From Shewanella atlantica (lineage in GTDB: Bacteria > Pseudomonadota > Gammaproteobacteria > Enterobacterales > Shewanellaceae), in assembly GCF_003966265.1 (NCBI RefSeq), contig NZ_RXNV01000012.1, forward strand, positions 1 to 64,000: a stretch of 64,000 bases of DNA, written 5' to 3'. Positions within the stretch are counted from its first letter, which is position 1. Every line of letters starts with the position of its first letter. Positions 25,408 to 34,109 of the stretch are shown piece by piece. The notes below the pieces were generated by a model. That model had not been told where the DNA came from. It did no database searches and saw only the letters and a list, made by a program, of their open reading frames with translations. The position numbers were made by a program, and so were the translations under genes.

Positions 25408-26874
25408 ATGACAAGTTACATATGGAAATTCTGCCGTTGTTACACGGCACTTGTTATCACGCTCGTTGTATTATCTGGCTGTAAATCCACCCCAACAACT
25501 CCAGAAGCCTCAACTAAGAGTATCCCAGTCACGCTGAGCCATCTGCCCAGCGATGTGAAAGTTGATGGCCTTGATATTGTCGATATCCAGTTAGCACTGG
25601 GCGATCGTAATCTATATCTTACCGACAATGGTCACATCAAGATGGTGTCTATTTCCCAATGCCCGTTAGATATTTCTGCTCATCGTGGTGACTTTCGCTT
25701 ACCAGAAAGCAGTGCGAGTGCAATTGCTGCGGCCTTAAATGATAACTATAACAGCGTTGAAATCGATGTTATGCAACTCAAAGATGGGACTTGGGTTAAC
25801 CACCATGACAGCCAAACGGGTCGTGCAACCGTTTACTATACAGGTGAGCGCCACAAACTTAAGCGAATGAGTCGACAGCAATATGCCAATTTGAAGCTGC
25901 GTGATAAAGGTTCAAACGATCTATTGGATGCTCGTCCGATCACCGCTTATGAAGCATTTAATACGTTTGCCGCCTACCGAAGTGCAAACCAGCAGCTCAA
26001 TGTCGAGATAAAGTCTGATGCCAATGGCCATGATCTTGCGCAGCTGGACAATATGTTACGCCACACTATCGGCCTTGGCGGCTATTACTACTCAGCGGCA
26101 GACCTCGACATATTAGAAAAAATCCGGGGCATTAACTCTTCTGTTTACCTAGGATTTGTTCAAGGAGGTCACCCCACTAGTGTTGAAAAGTTGCGTTCGA
26201 ATTTGCGTAAAGGGGTACAAAACGATGCCTACTACCTTGATAACCAACATCGGTTAGAACTCGCGGGAGAATACGGTACCAAACGCTATCGCTCTCGTTA
26301 TAAAAATTATGCCTCCTCCAAAGGTATTAGCAAGCTACTCACCACTATTGGCAGTAACTCTGGCATACATCTGGATATTCGAAGCTATATGCAAAACCCC
26401 AGAGTACTTGCCAGTGCCCACACATACGGCATGAAAGTGTATACCTATACACTTAATGGAACCGATTACCATCAGTCCCAACTGAGTAGACTTTCTCGAA
26501 CAAAACTCCCAGATGGTGTGATTGTCGATAATACGCCATATAAAATCTGCCAAAAGCTATATAACAGTGCTCTCCCCCGCCAGCAGTATCAGCCACTAAG
26601 CGCAGCAGGTAAGTACATAGCCTCGCTTCCCAACGACGCCGATTTTGACCGCTTCAATGAGATGTTGGGTTACCAGAAAGAGGGGTATTACATTTCTCTG
26701 AACTCTGGATTAAGAGCAATTACTAAGCCTAAAACTAAAAAGAGAGTGGTGAGTCATAGCAGTAAGATGCCATCAACGGATCCGTATGGATTTCCTGTGA
26801 TTGTCGACGAGCAAATCGAAACGACTAACAGCAAAACCATCATTTTAACCCTACCAAGTATCAATAATGACTGA
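25408..26874 (+). CDS. Glycerophosphodiester phosphodiesterase-like lipoprotein
   Basis: Lipoprotein signal peptide from ATG 25408 (hydrophobic ALVITLVVLSGC, lipidated Cys about residue 25). A GDPD-type TIM barrel (PF03009) follows, with the metal and catalytic motif pieces SAHRGDFRLPESS, SVEIDVMQLKDGTWVNHHD and later LNVEIKSD. These enzymes hydrolyse glycerophosphodiesters. About 100 residues after the barrel have no recognised domain. The frame extends seven codons further upstream, but the shorter start gives a normal signal peptide. It overlaps the next gene by 8 bases, so the three genes here form an operon. Probably anchored in an envelope membrane facing the periplasm; substrate unknown. 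Confidence 0.82.
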   Translation: MTSYIWKFCRCYTALVITLVVLSGCKSTPTTPEASTKSIPVTLSHLPSDVKVDGLDIVDIQLALGDRNLYLTDNGHIKMVSISQCPLDISAHRGDFRLPESSASAIAAALNDNYNSVEIDVMQLKDGTWVNHHDSQTGRATVYYTGERHKLKRMSRQQYANLKLRDKGSNDLLDARPITAYEAFNTFAAYRSANQQLNVEIKSDANGHDLAQLDNMLRHTIGLGGYYYSAADLDILEKIRGINSSVYLGFVQGGHPTSVEKLRSNLRKGVQNDAYYLDNQHRLELAGEYGTKRYRSRYKNYASSKGISKLLTTIGSNSGIHLDIRSYMQNPRVLASAHTYGMKVYTYTLNGTDYHQSQLSRLSRTKLPDGVIVDNTPYKICQKLYNSALPRQQYQPLSAAGKYIASLPNDADFDRFNEMLGYQKEGYYISLNSGLRAITKPKTKKRVVSHSSKMPSTDPYGFPVIVDEQIETTNSKTIILTLPSINND

Positions 26875-29335
26875 TAAAAAACACAGCCCGTTTGCCACCG
26901 ACCTACTCAGCTCTGCTCCGACACAAACCAAAATGGTAGCGGCTGAAAAGCAGTTACAAAAGGTGCAGAAACAGAAAAAGTCGAAAACTGTTAAACAACA
27001 AAAACAGCAGAAAATTGAGCAACAGATCGCCAGTGTCGGTAAGCCATTTTGGTGGATGTTGACCATGTTTATCTGCTCTGTGATATACCTATTTCCTGAA
27101 GCGGTATTTAACGCAGCACTGACCAATGTCGCCGGTGGACATAATTCCAGTGAAGAAGATTTACGCGCCGTAGAGCTATTTGGTCGAACCATCAGTGGTA
27201 TCGGGGTCACCTTACTGCTAGCCGATATTCTATTGAGTGGCAAGCGCGTTGCCAAAGTCGGTCGTGCCCTTGGCTACTTCACTCTGATCGCCCTGATTAT
27301 CTGGCCAAGTGTATTCTTTGGCCAAAAGTGGCTGGTCGATCATTTTATTATTGATGCCTCAACCCCTGAAGAGCGCCAGCAAGCCTATCTGTCACAGGTA
27401 CTGCGCAGTGCGTTAATCGAAAAATCGATTCAATTTGAGGGCATTGAGTACGACCCGGATAAATCCCACAGTGGCACGGAAAAAACCTTTTTGTCTGTAT
27501 TTGGTGGCCTGGTGTATGCCGACGATAAACTGGTGGAAGACCTATCGCAGAAAAAACGCATGATCATGGAAAAATTTGTCCGAGATAAAGCCATGACTAA
27601 CTTCGATAGCCATTATCAGGACTATGACCAGTTCCGCCAAACCCTAAGAGGAAAGTATCAAGAATATGACGAAGGCTCCGCCAAATATAACCAAGCAATT
27701 GCCAGTATCTCTGAACGCTCAGATGAATATTGGTTAGACACCCAAAACCAAGTCAAACAGGGCTGGGAAAAATATCAAAAAGGGGAAAAAGCCTACGAGG
27801 CTCGAGTTGAATCCCGAGCACAAAAAATTGCGCCAAAGATTCATGACTATTTCGAGCGCCGTAACAAATGCGCCGACAAGAAAAAAGGCAACAGTCGAAA
27901 CCGCTGTTTTGAACGTTTGCAAACCGGCTACGATCGCGAAATTAAAAAATACAGCATTCCCTATATTCCACCTGATGATTGGCTTATTCGTGAAGAGGTC
28001 TCTACCTCAGAAAACATCGGTAACTCGTTAATTGCAGGCGTGATGACCTTTGGCTTGTTTACCGCAATGCAGGCCGCTGACGCAGTAACAGGGGGAGATG
28101 CAGGCTTTAAAGATCACCGCATGGTATACACCGATGACATCAATCACTATAAACAGGTGCTGATGGTGAAAATGGAACCAGATTTTATGAAGGAATCAGG
28201 TGGTTACCCCTTAGGGATAACCTCGCTACACACCTTCAGAGTTCATGAGCTAACAAGTATTAAGGTTAATAAGAAACTCAAACAGAAGGGGCTAATGTTG
28301 CCAGCAGCTTGGTCGCTCACCGACCGTCGTACCTTCGATAAAGCCGTCGCTAGCAAGGTTCGTCAGCAGGTCAATGTTGAGTGGCGTAATAAGATGCGCG
28401 CTAAAAACACTAATATGGAGCCTAACCTGAGCTGGAAGCAGTTCCAAAACCACAGTGATATCCAGCAACGTATTGCTAAACGCATGGGTGACTTGTACGT
28501 TAATCCGACCTTGGCAGATTGGAATAACCGTCAGTTTAAAAAGAAGATTATCGAGCCAAACATTCAGCGCAAAACCACCGAATACCTTGATGTTTTAGAA
28601 GCGCAAAAGTCTGAGTTTGCTGACGGCGGTATGTTTGAATCAACGGGTAAATCGGCGTTGCGAGCAACTATTATTCCGCCTATATCGATGTCTATAAGCC
28701 TCACATTAGTGCTATTAACTGTGCTCAAGTTACCGATGAAGTTGCTGGAGCTGGTACAAGCTAAACAGGCTAAGCCTGTCGATAAAGCAGCACGTACAGC
28801 CTACATCAAACCCGCTATATCCATCACCCTACTAGCATCAATATTTGTTGTACCTCTGTCGATGGGGGGTAATCAATACACTATGGAAGATTCGGCGATG
28901 AACTACTTCTTCAAACAGATGGAGAAGAATGATTCGGCCAGTATCTCCATTGCACTGAAGTGGTTGCTTATCACTCAACCACTAGTACAGCCTATCGGCT
29001 CCGCCATCGACAATACCTTTGGCATAACCCAAGCCTTCCATGCCATAAGTGCACCATTAAATCGCTTTGATTTAGCCATAATGCCTGAACATGACACGAG
29101 TGGTGCAACCGCAAAAGGGAGCTCTGCTAAACCAACGTTAAAACTACCGCTAACCGTTAGCACCAATGTGACCAACGCCAAGATAGCGGTGATGAATATC
29201 AAACCTAAATATCAAGCTGGCATGCTATTACCACCAGGGGGCTACGATATAAAGGTGAGCGCTCCGGGCTATGAAGCTACACGCCAATGGGTGTATTTAA
29301 CAGCCGACAAAACCCAATTTAGCATCAAGCTTTAA
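26867..29335 (+). CDS. Large membrane protein with C-terminal PEGA domain
   Basis: 822 residues. A Gln/Lys-rich coiled coil (about residues 23-55) precedes membrane helices (about 58-78, 103-125, 138-158). A long charged helical region follows (about 170-380, with a C-x(10)-C pair near residues 335-345), then a hydrophobic stretch near 395-410 and two helices near 610-630 and 650-675. The last 75 residues resemble a PEGA domain (PF08308): STNVTNAKIAVMNI, then LLPPGGYDIKVSAPGYEATRQWVYL. PEGA domains are usually extracytoplasmic, in surface or cell-wall-linked proteins. It sits between the GDPD-like and DnaJ-zinc-finger genes and overlaps the first. No family is known to me for the whole protein. 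Confidence 0.75.
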   Translation: MTDKKHSPFATDLLSSAPTQTKMVAAEKQLQKVQKQKKSKTVKQQKQQKIEQQIASVGKPFWWMLTMFICSVIYLFPEAVFNAALTNVAGGHNSSEEDLRAVELFGRTISGIGVTLLLADILLSGKRVAKVGRALGYFTLIALIIWPSVFFGQKWLVDHFIIDASTPEERQQAYLSQVLRSALIEKSIQFEGIEYDPDKSHSGTEKTFLSVFGGLVYADDKLVEDLSQKKRMIMEKFVRDKAMTNFDSHYQDYDQFRQTLRGKYQEYDEGSAKYNQAIASISERSDEYWLDTQNQVKQGWEKYQKGEKAYEARVESRAQKIAPKIHDYFERRNKCADKKKGNSRNRCFERLQTGYDREIKKYSIPYIPPDDWLIREEVSTSENIGNSLIAGVMTFGLFTAMQAADAVTGGDAGFKDHRMVYTDDINHYKQVLMVKMEPDFMKESGGYPLGITSLHTFRVHELTSIKVNKKLKQKGLMLPAAWSLTDRRTFDKAVASKVRQQVNVEWRNKMRAKNTNMEPNLSWKQFQNHSDIQQRIAKRMGDLYVNPTLADWNNRQFKKKIIEPNIQRKTTEYLDVLEAQKSEFADGGMFESTGKSALRATIIPPISMSISLTLVLLTVLKLPMKLLELVQAKQAKPVDKAARTAYIKPAISITLLASIFVVPLSMGGNQYTMEDSAMNYFFKQMEKNDSASISIALKWLLITQPLVQPIGSAIDNTFGITQAFHAISAPLNRFDLAIMPEHDTSGATAKGSSAKPTLKLPLTVSTNVTNAKIAVMNIKPKYQAGMLLPPGGYDIKVSAPGYEATRQWVYLTADKTQFSIKL

Positions 29336-29359
29336 CCTGTGATCAAAAGGAAGTAGCAC

Positions 29360-31252
29360 GTGAGTAGATTGCAACAATTTCAAGATTTTATTATAAGTAA
29401 TGGTGAGAAGCTCACCGGCGTAGATGTGCCAGTGGTCTTGTCCGATGAACAAGCCAAACAAGCACACCTAAACTTCACCTTTGGTTGGAGGGTTGAGATT
29501 GGCGTTAGTTCGCATGATCACGGTAGCTATCGCCCATCAGGTATTCGTTGTGGTACGTCTTCTGATGCTAGCTACGAAGCCAATAAAGCGGCTAAGGAAT
29601 ACATCAGTGGTAGAGATCCCCTGTTTAACGAGCGCTTCATTAAAATTCTCGGTCCAGATATATCGCAGAACTTCCTGATTAAAAACAACAGCTTGAACTC
29701 AGGCCCCGACACTTATGTTGGTCAGGATATTTGCGTCAAATGCGGTGGTACAGGCTGCAACAATTGTTATAGCTGTCATGGCAGTGGTAAAAGCAGCTGT
29801 TTTTCTTGTAACGGCAGTGGCCGAATCAGTGTCAGTAAGTACGACAGTTATAACGAGCGTACCGTATACACCACCGAGTCCTGTTCATCATGCTATGGCA
29901 GTGGTCAGCGGACTTGCTCAACCTGTAATGGTAGCGGTGATGTCACCTGTGGCACCTGTGACGGAGGTGGCTATCTTTACTACAGCTACACCATTGATGG
30001 ACAAGCTAAACGCAGCACCAGATGGAAGCATACCAGTAGCGACTACCATGAGTGGACAGGCGACTTTATTAAGCGCACAGGACTTCATGTGGTTCATGGC
30101 TTTACCGATATTATCGAAGTTGATGTTGACGGCGACCTTAATGGCTGCACCTTTGTTTACGCATTTAGCGCAAAATTACCCACACTGCAATTTACAGCTA
30201 GCATTGATAAGGTAAATACCAAGATGTGCTTCGCGGGTAAACAAAACCTCACTCACGATGCAGGGGGGATCTATGATCCCGCTGTATGGCAAGTGGCACA
30301 AAAACTAGGCGCTGGTAATAAAAGCGACGATACTCGTGCATTAGCTACGCCTGCAATAAAAGATATTCTCGAAGCCAACGCGACTCACAGCGAAATAGCC
30401 CTACTTGATGAAAATTGGGTATCCACTGACATCAAAGACGCTGTGTTAGCTAATTATGACAGCTTGCTTAGCCAACTTAAAAAGCAAAGCGTCAAAGGTA
30501 TTATCCCGAACATGCTTGGCGGCATAGTCAAGTATAGTTACCTGTTCTTTACCTTAGGGTTAATCATCGCGTTATTGTTCCCGCAATTTGCCGAGCAAAC
30601 CCATGAGCGTATGGGAGTCTTGGAATATCCTAACTGGCTTTTCGCGGTATTAAGCGCCGATTTCGCCCTATTTGGTATCCATCCCTTAGCCAACTATGCG
30701 ATGGCATTAGGGCTCTTTTGGCTCAGCTATCAACTGGTAAAACGGTACTATTGGAAAAATATCGGTAAAGGCAAAACAATAATCCTGGCGCTGGGGATCA
30801 CCTTACTATTGCCACATGTTGGCCTTAGCCTTTACTACAATACCCTCAATGCAATTCAGCACCCGCCATTATTTGTCAACGCCTTAGCTGGAGGAGCAGT
30901 ATTTGCAAGTCTATACCTGTTAGTGATTGGGGTGAAGCGACCCAGTAAATGGTACTTAAAACCTATTGGTTTAATCCTTGCTGCGTTGTTATATGTTGGG
31001 ATTCAGTTTGTGATAGCTATGCTCAATGGCGTATTAGGTATAGTGCCTACTGAGATAAATTACTTCAAAGGACTTGGGCAGATCATTGAACCGGCGCTAA
31101 TGTTTATTCAGTACAACCTAGCAGAACTTGCAATGCTATCAGTGCTGTTTAGCTACTTCTTAACCCGCCGACATTTCTGGCTCACAGCCAAAACAGCAGT
31201 CGCTGACTACAACAGCCCTGTACTGCTCAAGTCAATGAATATGGAACGCTAA
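29360..31252 (+). CDS. Membrane protein with DnaJ-type cysteine-rich zinc-binding domain
   Basis: 630 residues from GTG 29360 with an AGGAAG site. Residues 1-110 are soluble and unrecognised. Residues about 125-205 carry CxxCxGxG-type repeats (CVKCGGTG, CYSCHGSG, CFSCNGSG, CSSCYGSG, CSTCNGSG, CGTCDGGG). These resemble the DnaJ central zinc-finger domain, but with six motifs instead of four and no J domain. From about residue 395 the chain has around seven membrane helices. DnaJ-type fingers bind unfolded proteins or act in redox chemistry, so a folding or quality-control role at the membrane is possible. It follows the PEGA gene by 24 bases and ends the operon. Function unknown. Confidence 0.75.
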   Translation: MSRLQQFQDFIISNGEKLTGVDVPVVLSDEQAKQAHLNFTFGWRVEIGVSSHDHGSYRPSGIRCGTSSDASYEANKAAKEYISGRDPLFNERFIKILGPDISQNFLIKNNSLNSGPDTYVGQDICVKCGGTGCNNCYSCHGSGKSSCFSCNGSGRISVSKYDSYNERTVYTTESCSSCYGSGQRTCSTCNGSGDVTCGTCDGGGYLYYSYTIDGQAKRSTRWKHTSSDYHEWTGDFIKRTGLHVVHGFTDIIEVDVDGDLNGCTFVYAFSAKLPTLQFTASIDKVNTKMCFAGKQNLTHDAGGIYDPAVWQVAQKLGAGNKSDDTRALATPAIKDILEANATHSEIALLDENWVSTDIKDAVLANYDSLLSQLKKQSVKGIIPNMLGGIVKYSYLFFTLGLIIALLFPQFAEQTHERMGVLEYPNWLFAVLSADFALFGIHPLANYAMALGLFWLSYQLVKRYYWKNIGKGKTIILALGITLLLPHVGLSLYYNTLNAIQHPPLFVNALAGGAVFASLYLLVIGVKRPSKWYLKPIGLILAALLYVGIQFVIAMLNGVLGIVPTEINYFKGLGQIIEPALMFIQYNLAELAMLSVLFSYFLTRRHFWLTAKTAVADYNSPVLLKSMNMER

Positions 31253-31332
31253 CCCTTCCTTCTAACTAACATCGCCCAGCCCTTTCTTTCAAAAAGAGCC
31301 GTGGTTCGAGTCACAAGACTCGAACAGCAAAA

Positions 31333-31362
31333 AAGCCATCACTGACAAGTGATGGCTTTTTT
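31333..31362 (+). terminator. Terminator after the three-gene cluster
   Basis: AAGCCATCACTGACAAGTGATGGCTT plus T-run, identical in stem and loop to 24818-24847. It ends transcription about 80 bases after the DnaJ-type gene. Confidence 0.85.
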
Positions 31363-31490
31363 GTGTCTGAATTTTGTTGGATTTGAACTCACAATATACC
31401 CGCCTTGCCCTCTGCTTTCAAAAAGAGTCAATAGTTCAAGGGCACTCTTTATAACAGAGAGTGGCGGCAAGGGTATTTTGGGGAGCATTC
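31345..31490 (+). repeat. 6S RNA 3'-end copy 4 (right flank of the insert)
   Basis: AAGTGATGGCTTTTTTGTGT ... ACCCGCCTTGCCCTC ... AGTTCAAGGGCACTC ... TTTTGGGGAGCATTC. It matches 24832-24985 closely over its whole length, apart from a short deletion. Together they are direct repeats flanking 25070-31332. Confidence 0.8.
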
Positions 31491-31599
31491 TATAAAAGAA
31501 GTCGCGAGGATTCGAGTCGCGAGTTTCGAGAAGAAAAATCAACCAGCAACTGACCGCCCCTCCCCCCCGCTTTCTCCCTTAAAGCTCAAAAGACCTTGG

Positions 31600-31911
31600 C
31601 TATGGGGCTGTGTTGGCTTCGTCTAGAATATGGTATACAACATCACTTACCTGCAGGTTGCGAGGAGATTTTTTTTTACAAAACCTAAAAACTAAAGTCG
31701 GCATATTAGTAACTCCTTCAGGTAGGTTTCCTCTTTCTTTCTCCCACTGACTTATGCTGATCCTTATTCGCCATTCAGGTAGCGTTGCTAAGCTCCTATC
31801 TAAATGGCCGAAAAGGTCTTCGCATCGATAGCTTTCTTTCAAAAGGGTCTCTGAAGCTAATGCTGAGGAATTAAACGCATAAAGTAAAACGACGAACATG
31901 ACTGTTTTCAT
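31600..31911 (-). CDS. Small exported protein, unknown
   Basis: 103 residues with a signal peptide (MKTVMFVVLLYAFNSSALAS, cleavage about residue 20). The mature part has two cysteines (YRCEDLFGHLDRS and FRFCKKKSPRN) that could form a disulfide. No family recognised. It starts 2 bases after the stop of the upstream gene on the same strand, so the two are co-transcribed. It lies in the inserted segment between 6S RNA and fau. Confidence 0.6.
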   Translation of the reverse strand: MKTVMFVVLLYAFNSSALASETLLKESYRCEDLFGHLDRSLATLPEWRIRISISQWEKERGNLPEGVTNMPTLVFRFCKKKSPRNLQVSDVVYHILDEANTAP

Positions 31912-31913
31912 AC

Positions 31914-32306
31914 TTACAACCTATCCGCGAACTTCTTGCACTCTTTCTTAGATAGCAGCCAGGCCTTCTTTTTCTCTTTCTGAAAAGCCTTGATATATCC
32001 GCCACCGCCTAGCTTGTCGCGACCAATCTCATCTGACTTAGCCTTAAGCCCCAACGCCTTGAGTCTGTAGCCGGGCGTATCTTTCAACTTCAAGGCGCAC
32101 ACCTGATATTTAGCCGCGAATGAGGCTGCAACCTTCTCATCGAAACCGGCTACCGCTGTACTGGCAAAAGCCAGTCCTGTGGCTAACCCCAGCAGCGCGC
32201 CCGCTCCGGCAGGCACTATGAGGAATGCGAGGGATATTCTCATGATCTCGATAAAACCAGACTTACGGCCTTCACTCTTTTTTACTCTCCTATTAAGGTT
32301 TTTCAT
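31914..32306 (-). CDS. Small membrane-anchored basic protein, unknown
   Basis: 130 residues from ATG 32306 (GGAAAGGG ahead); a GTG at 32324 is also in frame. A basic N-terminus precedes one or two hydrophobic helices rich in Gly and Ala (IMRISLAFLIVPAGAGALLGLATGLAFAST). A lysine-rich soluble tail with two cysteines (YQVCALKLKD, KKECKKFADRL) follows. No family recognised. Paired with the small exported protein downstream. Probably periplasm-facing. Confidence 0.6.
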   Translation of the reverse strand: MKNLNRRVKKSEGRKSGFIEIMRISLAFLIVPAGAGALLGLATGLAFASTAVAGFDEKVAASFAAKYQVCALKLKDTPGYRLKALGLKAKSDEIGRDKLGGGGYIKAFQKEKKKAWLLSKKECKKFADRL

Positions 32307-32484
32307 CGACCCTTTCCACTCCACTACTATATGACTAAATCAGCATTCATTAATTGACAGGGGAATATAGAGACTTGTCAGACCGATAACTGTCCGCCAC
32401 AGGACACTTGATGTATATTGGCCAAAATAACTGTTAAAACTGCATGGGGCATAACACCTGGTGCACTAGCCTTAGGTAAAACCT

Positions 32485-33195
32485 GTGATTGATTCTGCAT
32501 TATCAAATAAGCTTCACTGGACAACACAGCTGTCGCCGGACTTGACCCATAAGCTCCTCGATATCGCTCAGCTCAGAAGCAAGTTAACTGCAAGTGAGTT
32601 AGATGACTCGAGCATTGCCCATCAAGGCATCAGTTTCATCCTGGAGGGCACAGTTACCATCTGCTTGCAGACACCTAACTTGAAAACCGTGAATAACATA
32701 GTGATGGGTCAGGGTGACTGGTTCGGAAATTATGCGAGTGAGGATGCGAGTTACACTCCGTTTTTTCTCACCGAAATAAAACCTTTGCGTCTTATACACT
32801 TTAAGAATTCACATCTGCAGCGGTTAGCCGAGGAAAATATTGAGAGCTACAAATGGTTCCATTCGCTCTCTTTTAAAGCAAAAGCCAAGTGGCTGCAATC
32901 TCAACTCATGATGAGTGAAAATATTCGTTCGCGCATTGTCTACCTGCTTATCGAGCTTGCCGCTCATATCCCGTTTATTGCCGGTCAAATACCTAAGCTC
33001 TCAGTGTCACAACAACAGATCAGCCAGATCACAGGCATTGCCCGCCAACGAGTCAACGAAACTATCAAACAGTTAGAGAAGGAGAAGCTGGTTCATCTGG
33101 AGCGTGGCGGCATCTACTTAACCGATCTGACAGGCCTTGGGAATACACTCAACAATGTGGACCTTAGTATTCGCGATCCCAGAGAGCTGGTGTAG
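32485..33195 (+). CDS. Crp/Fnr-family transcriptional regulator
   Basis: 236 residues. The N-terminal cyclic-nucleotide-binding-type beta barrel (about residues 20-115) includes ISFILEGTVTICLQ and GQGDWFGNYASED. The C-terminal winged helix (about 150-215) has SVSQQQISQITGIARQRVNETIKQLEKEKLV. The barrel lacks the Arg-Ser pair of cAMP-binding Crp and the cysteine set of Fnr, so its ligand is unknown. The start is GTG with an AGGTAAA site. It lies 51 bases ahead of fau on the same strand, but whether it controls fau or the inserted genes is not shown. Confidence 0.85.
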   Translation: MIDSALSNKLHWTTQLSPDLTHKLLDIAQLRSKLTASELDDSSIAHQGISFILEGTVTICLQTPNLKTVNNIVMGQGDWFGNYASEDASYTPFFLTEIKPLRLIHFKNSHLQRLAEENIESYKWFHSLSFKAKAKWLQSQLMMSENIRSRIVYLLIELAAHIPFIAGQIPKLSVSQQQISQITGIARQRVNETIKQLEKEKLVHLERGGIYLTDLTGLGNTLNNVDLSIRDPRELV

Positions 33196-33245
33196 CGTTA
33201 GCCCCTCATTAAAGCACTCAGAGTCAGATGAGATAGCTTAATTTG

Positions 33246-33977
33246 ATGTCGGGGTTCTTCAGGAGATACACTGGGAAAAGGGATACACAGGTTAAAACCC
33301 CAAAAGAGTATCAAATATTGAAACCACAACTCTCATCCGGTCAGTCAGCTGGTACAAAAACTAATACAACGGCTAACGCGACGAGCAATACAAAGGCTCA
33401 GGCGACACGAAAGGCGCTCAGGGCGCAAGTTCGCGATGCTCGACGCGGCATCAGTGATAAGGAACAACACAGCTTTGCCGCTACGGCGACTAAGCTTATG
33501 CTCGATGAGATAACTAAGCTCGAGGCGAAACATGTCGCAATCTATCTCACTAACGATGGAGAGCTGTGTACTCAGCCACTGATCCATGCCCTCTGGAAGC
33601 AGGGAGTTAACCTATATCTGCCCCACCTTCACCCCTTCAGTAAAGGCAACCTGCTCTTCTTCGCCTACACACCCGAGACGACACTGGTGCAAAACTCGCT
33701 CAAGATCCCGGAGCCCAAACTTGATATCACTAAGATGATGCTAGTTCACCAACTGGATGTCGTTGTCACCCCCTTAGTGGCGTTTGACAGCGCAGGGGGC
33801 AGAATAGGAATGGGAGGAGGTTTCTATGACAGGACCCTGGCCAATTGGCAGAAAATCGGCAAACCCTACCCCATAGGTTTTGCCCACGATTGCCAGCAGG
33901 TCGAAGCGCTCCCCATCGAGCATTGGGATGTCCCCTTGCCTGTGATGGTCACACCGACACGGGTGCTCGTGTTTTAG
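33246..33977 (+). CDS. fau: 5-formyltetrahydrofolate cyclo-ligase
   Basis: ATP-dependent enzyme converting 5-formyl-THF to 5,10-methenyl-THF (PF01812). The core begins near residue 53 (RKALRAQVRDARRGIS). It includes EPKLDITKMMLVHQLDVVVTPLVAFD and the ATP/substrate loop GGRIGMGGGFYDRTLANW. The product is 243 residues, about 45 longer than usual, because of a polar Thr/Asn/Ala-rich N-terminus. A later unseen start, or a real extension, is possible. It normally lies right after 6S RNA; here about 8.7 kb intervene. Confidence 0.93.
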   Translation: MSGFFRRYTGKRDTQVKTPKEYQILKPQLSSGQSAGTKTNTTANATSNTKAQATRKALRAQVRDARRGISDKEQHSFAATATKLMLDEITKLEAKHVAIYLTNDGELCTQPLIHALWKQGVNLYLPHLHPFSKGNLLFFAYTPETTLVQNSLKIPEPKLDITKMMLVHQLDVVVTPLVAFDSAGGRIGMGGGFYDRTLANWQKIGKPYPIGFAHDCQQVEALPIEHWDVPLPVMVTPTRVLVF

Positions 33978-34041
33978 GAGCCAGGTGCGAGAAACGAGGT
34001 GCGAGGGTAATAAAAACTAACGCTAGCTTTCTCAAGATTTT

Positions 34042-34065
34042 TTCGCGGCTAAAGCCGCTCCTACA
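34042..34065. repeat. REP-like palindrome, copy 4
   Basis: Perfect consensus match, 64 bases after the fau stop and 44 bases before the next ATG. Confidence 0.85.
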
Positions 34066-34109
34066 TAAATAATTTGAGAGCGAAAACGGTAAAAAAAACA
34101 GGGAATATA

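Larger units (their letters stand above)
31253..31599. other. Intergenic region after the three-gene cluster
   Basis: Contains a partial 6S-tail fragment (31270-31330), the terminator, the copy above, and a CGAGTCGCGAG segment at about 31500-31530 also seen at 25010-25030. No gene; an ORF on the minus strand across 31339-31542 is accidental. Confidence 0.6.
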
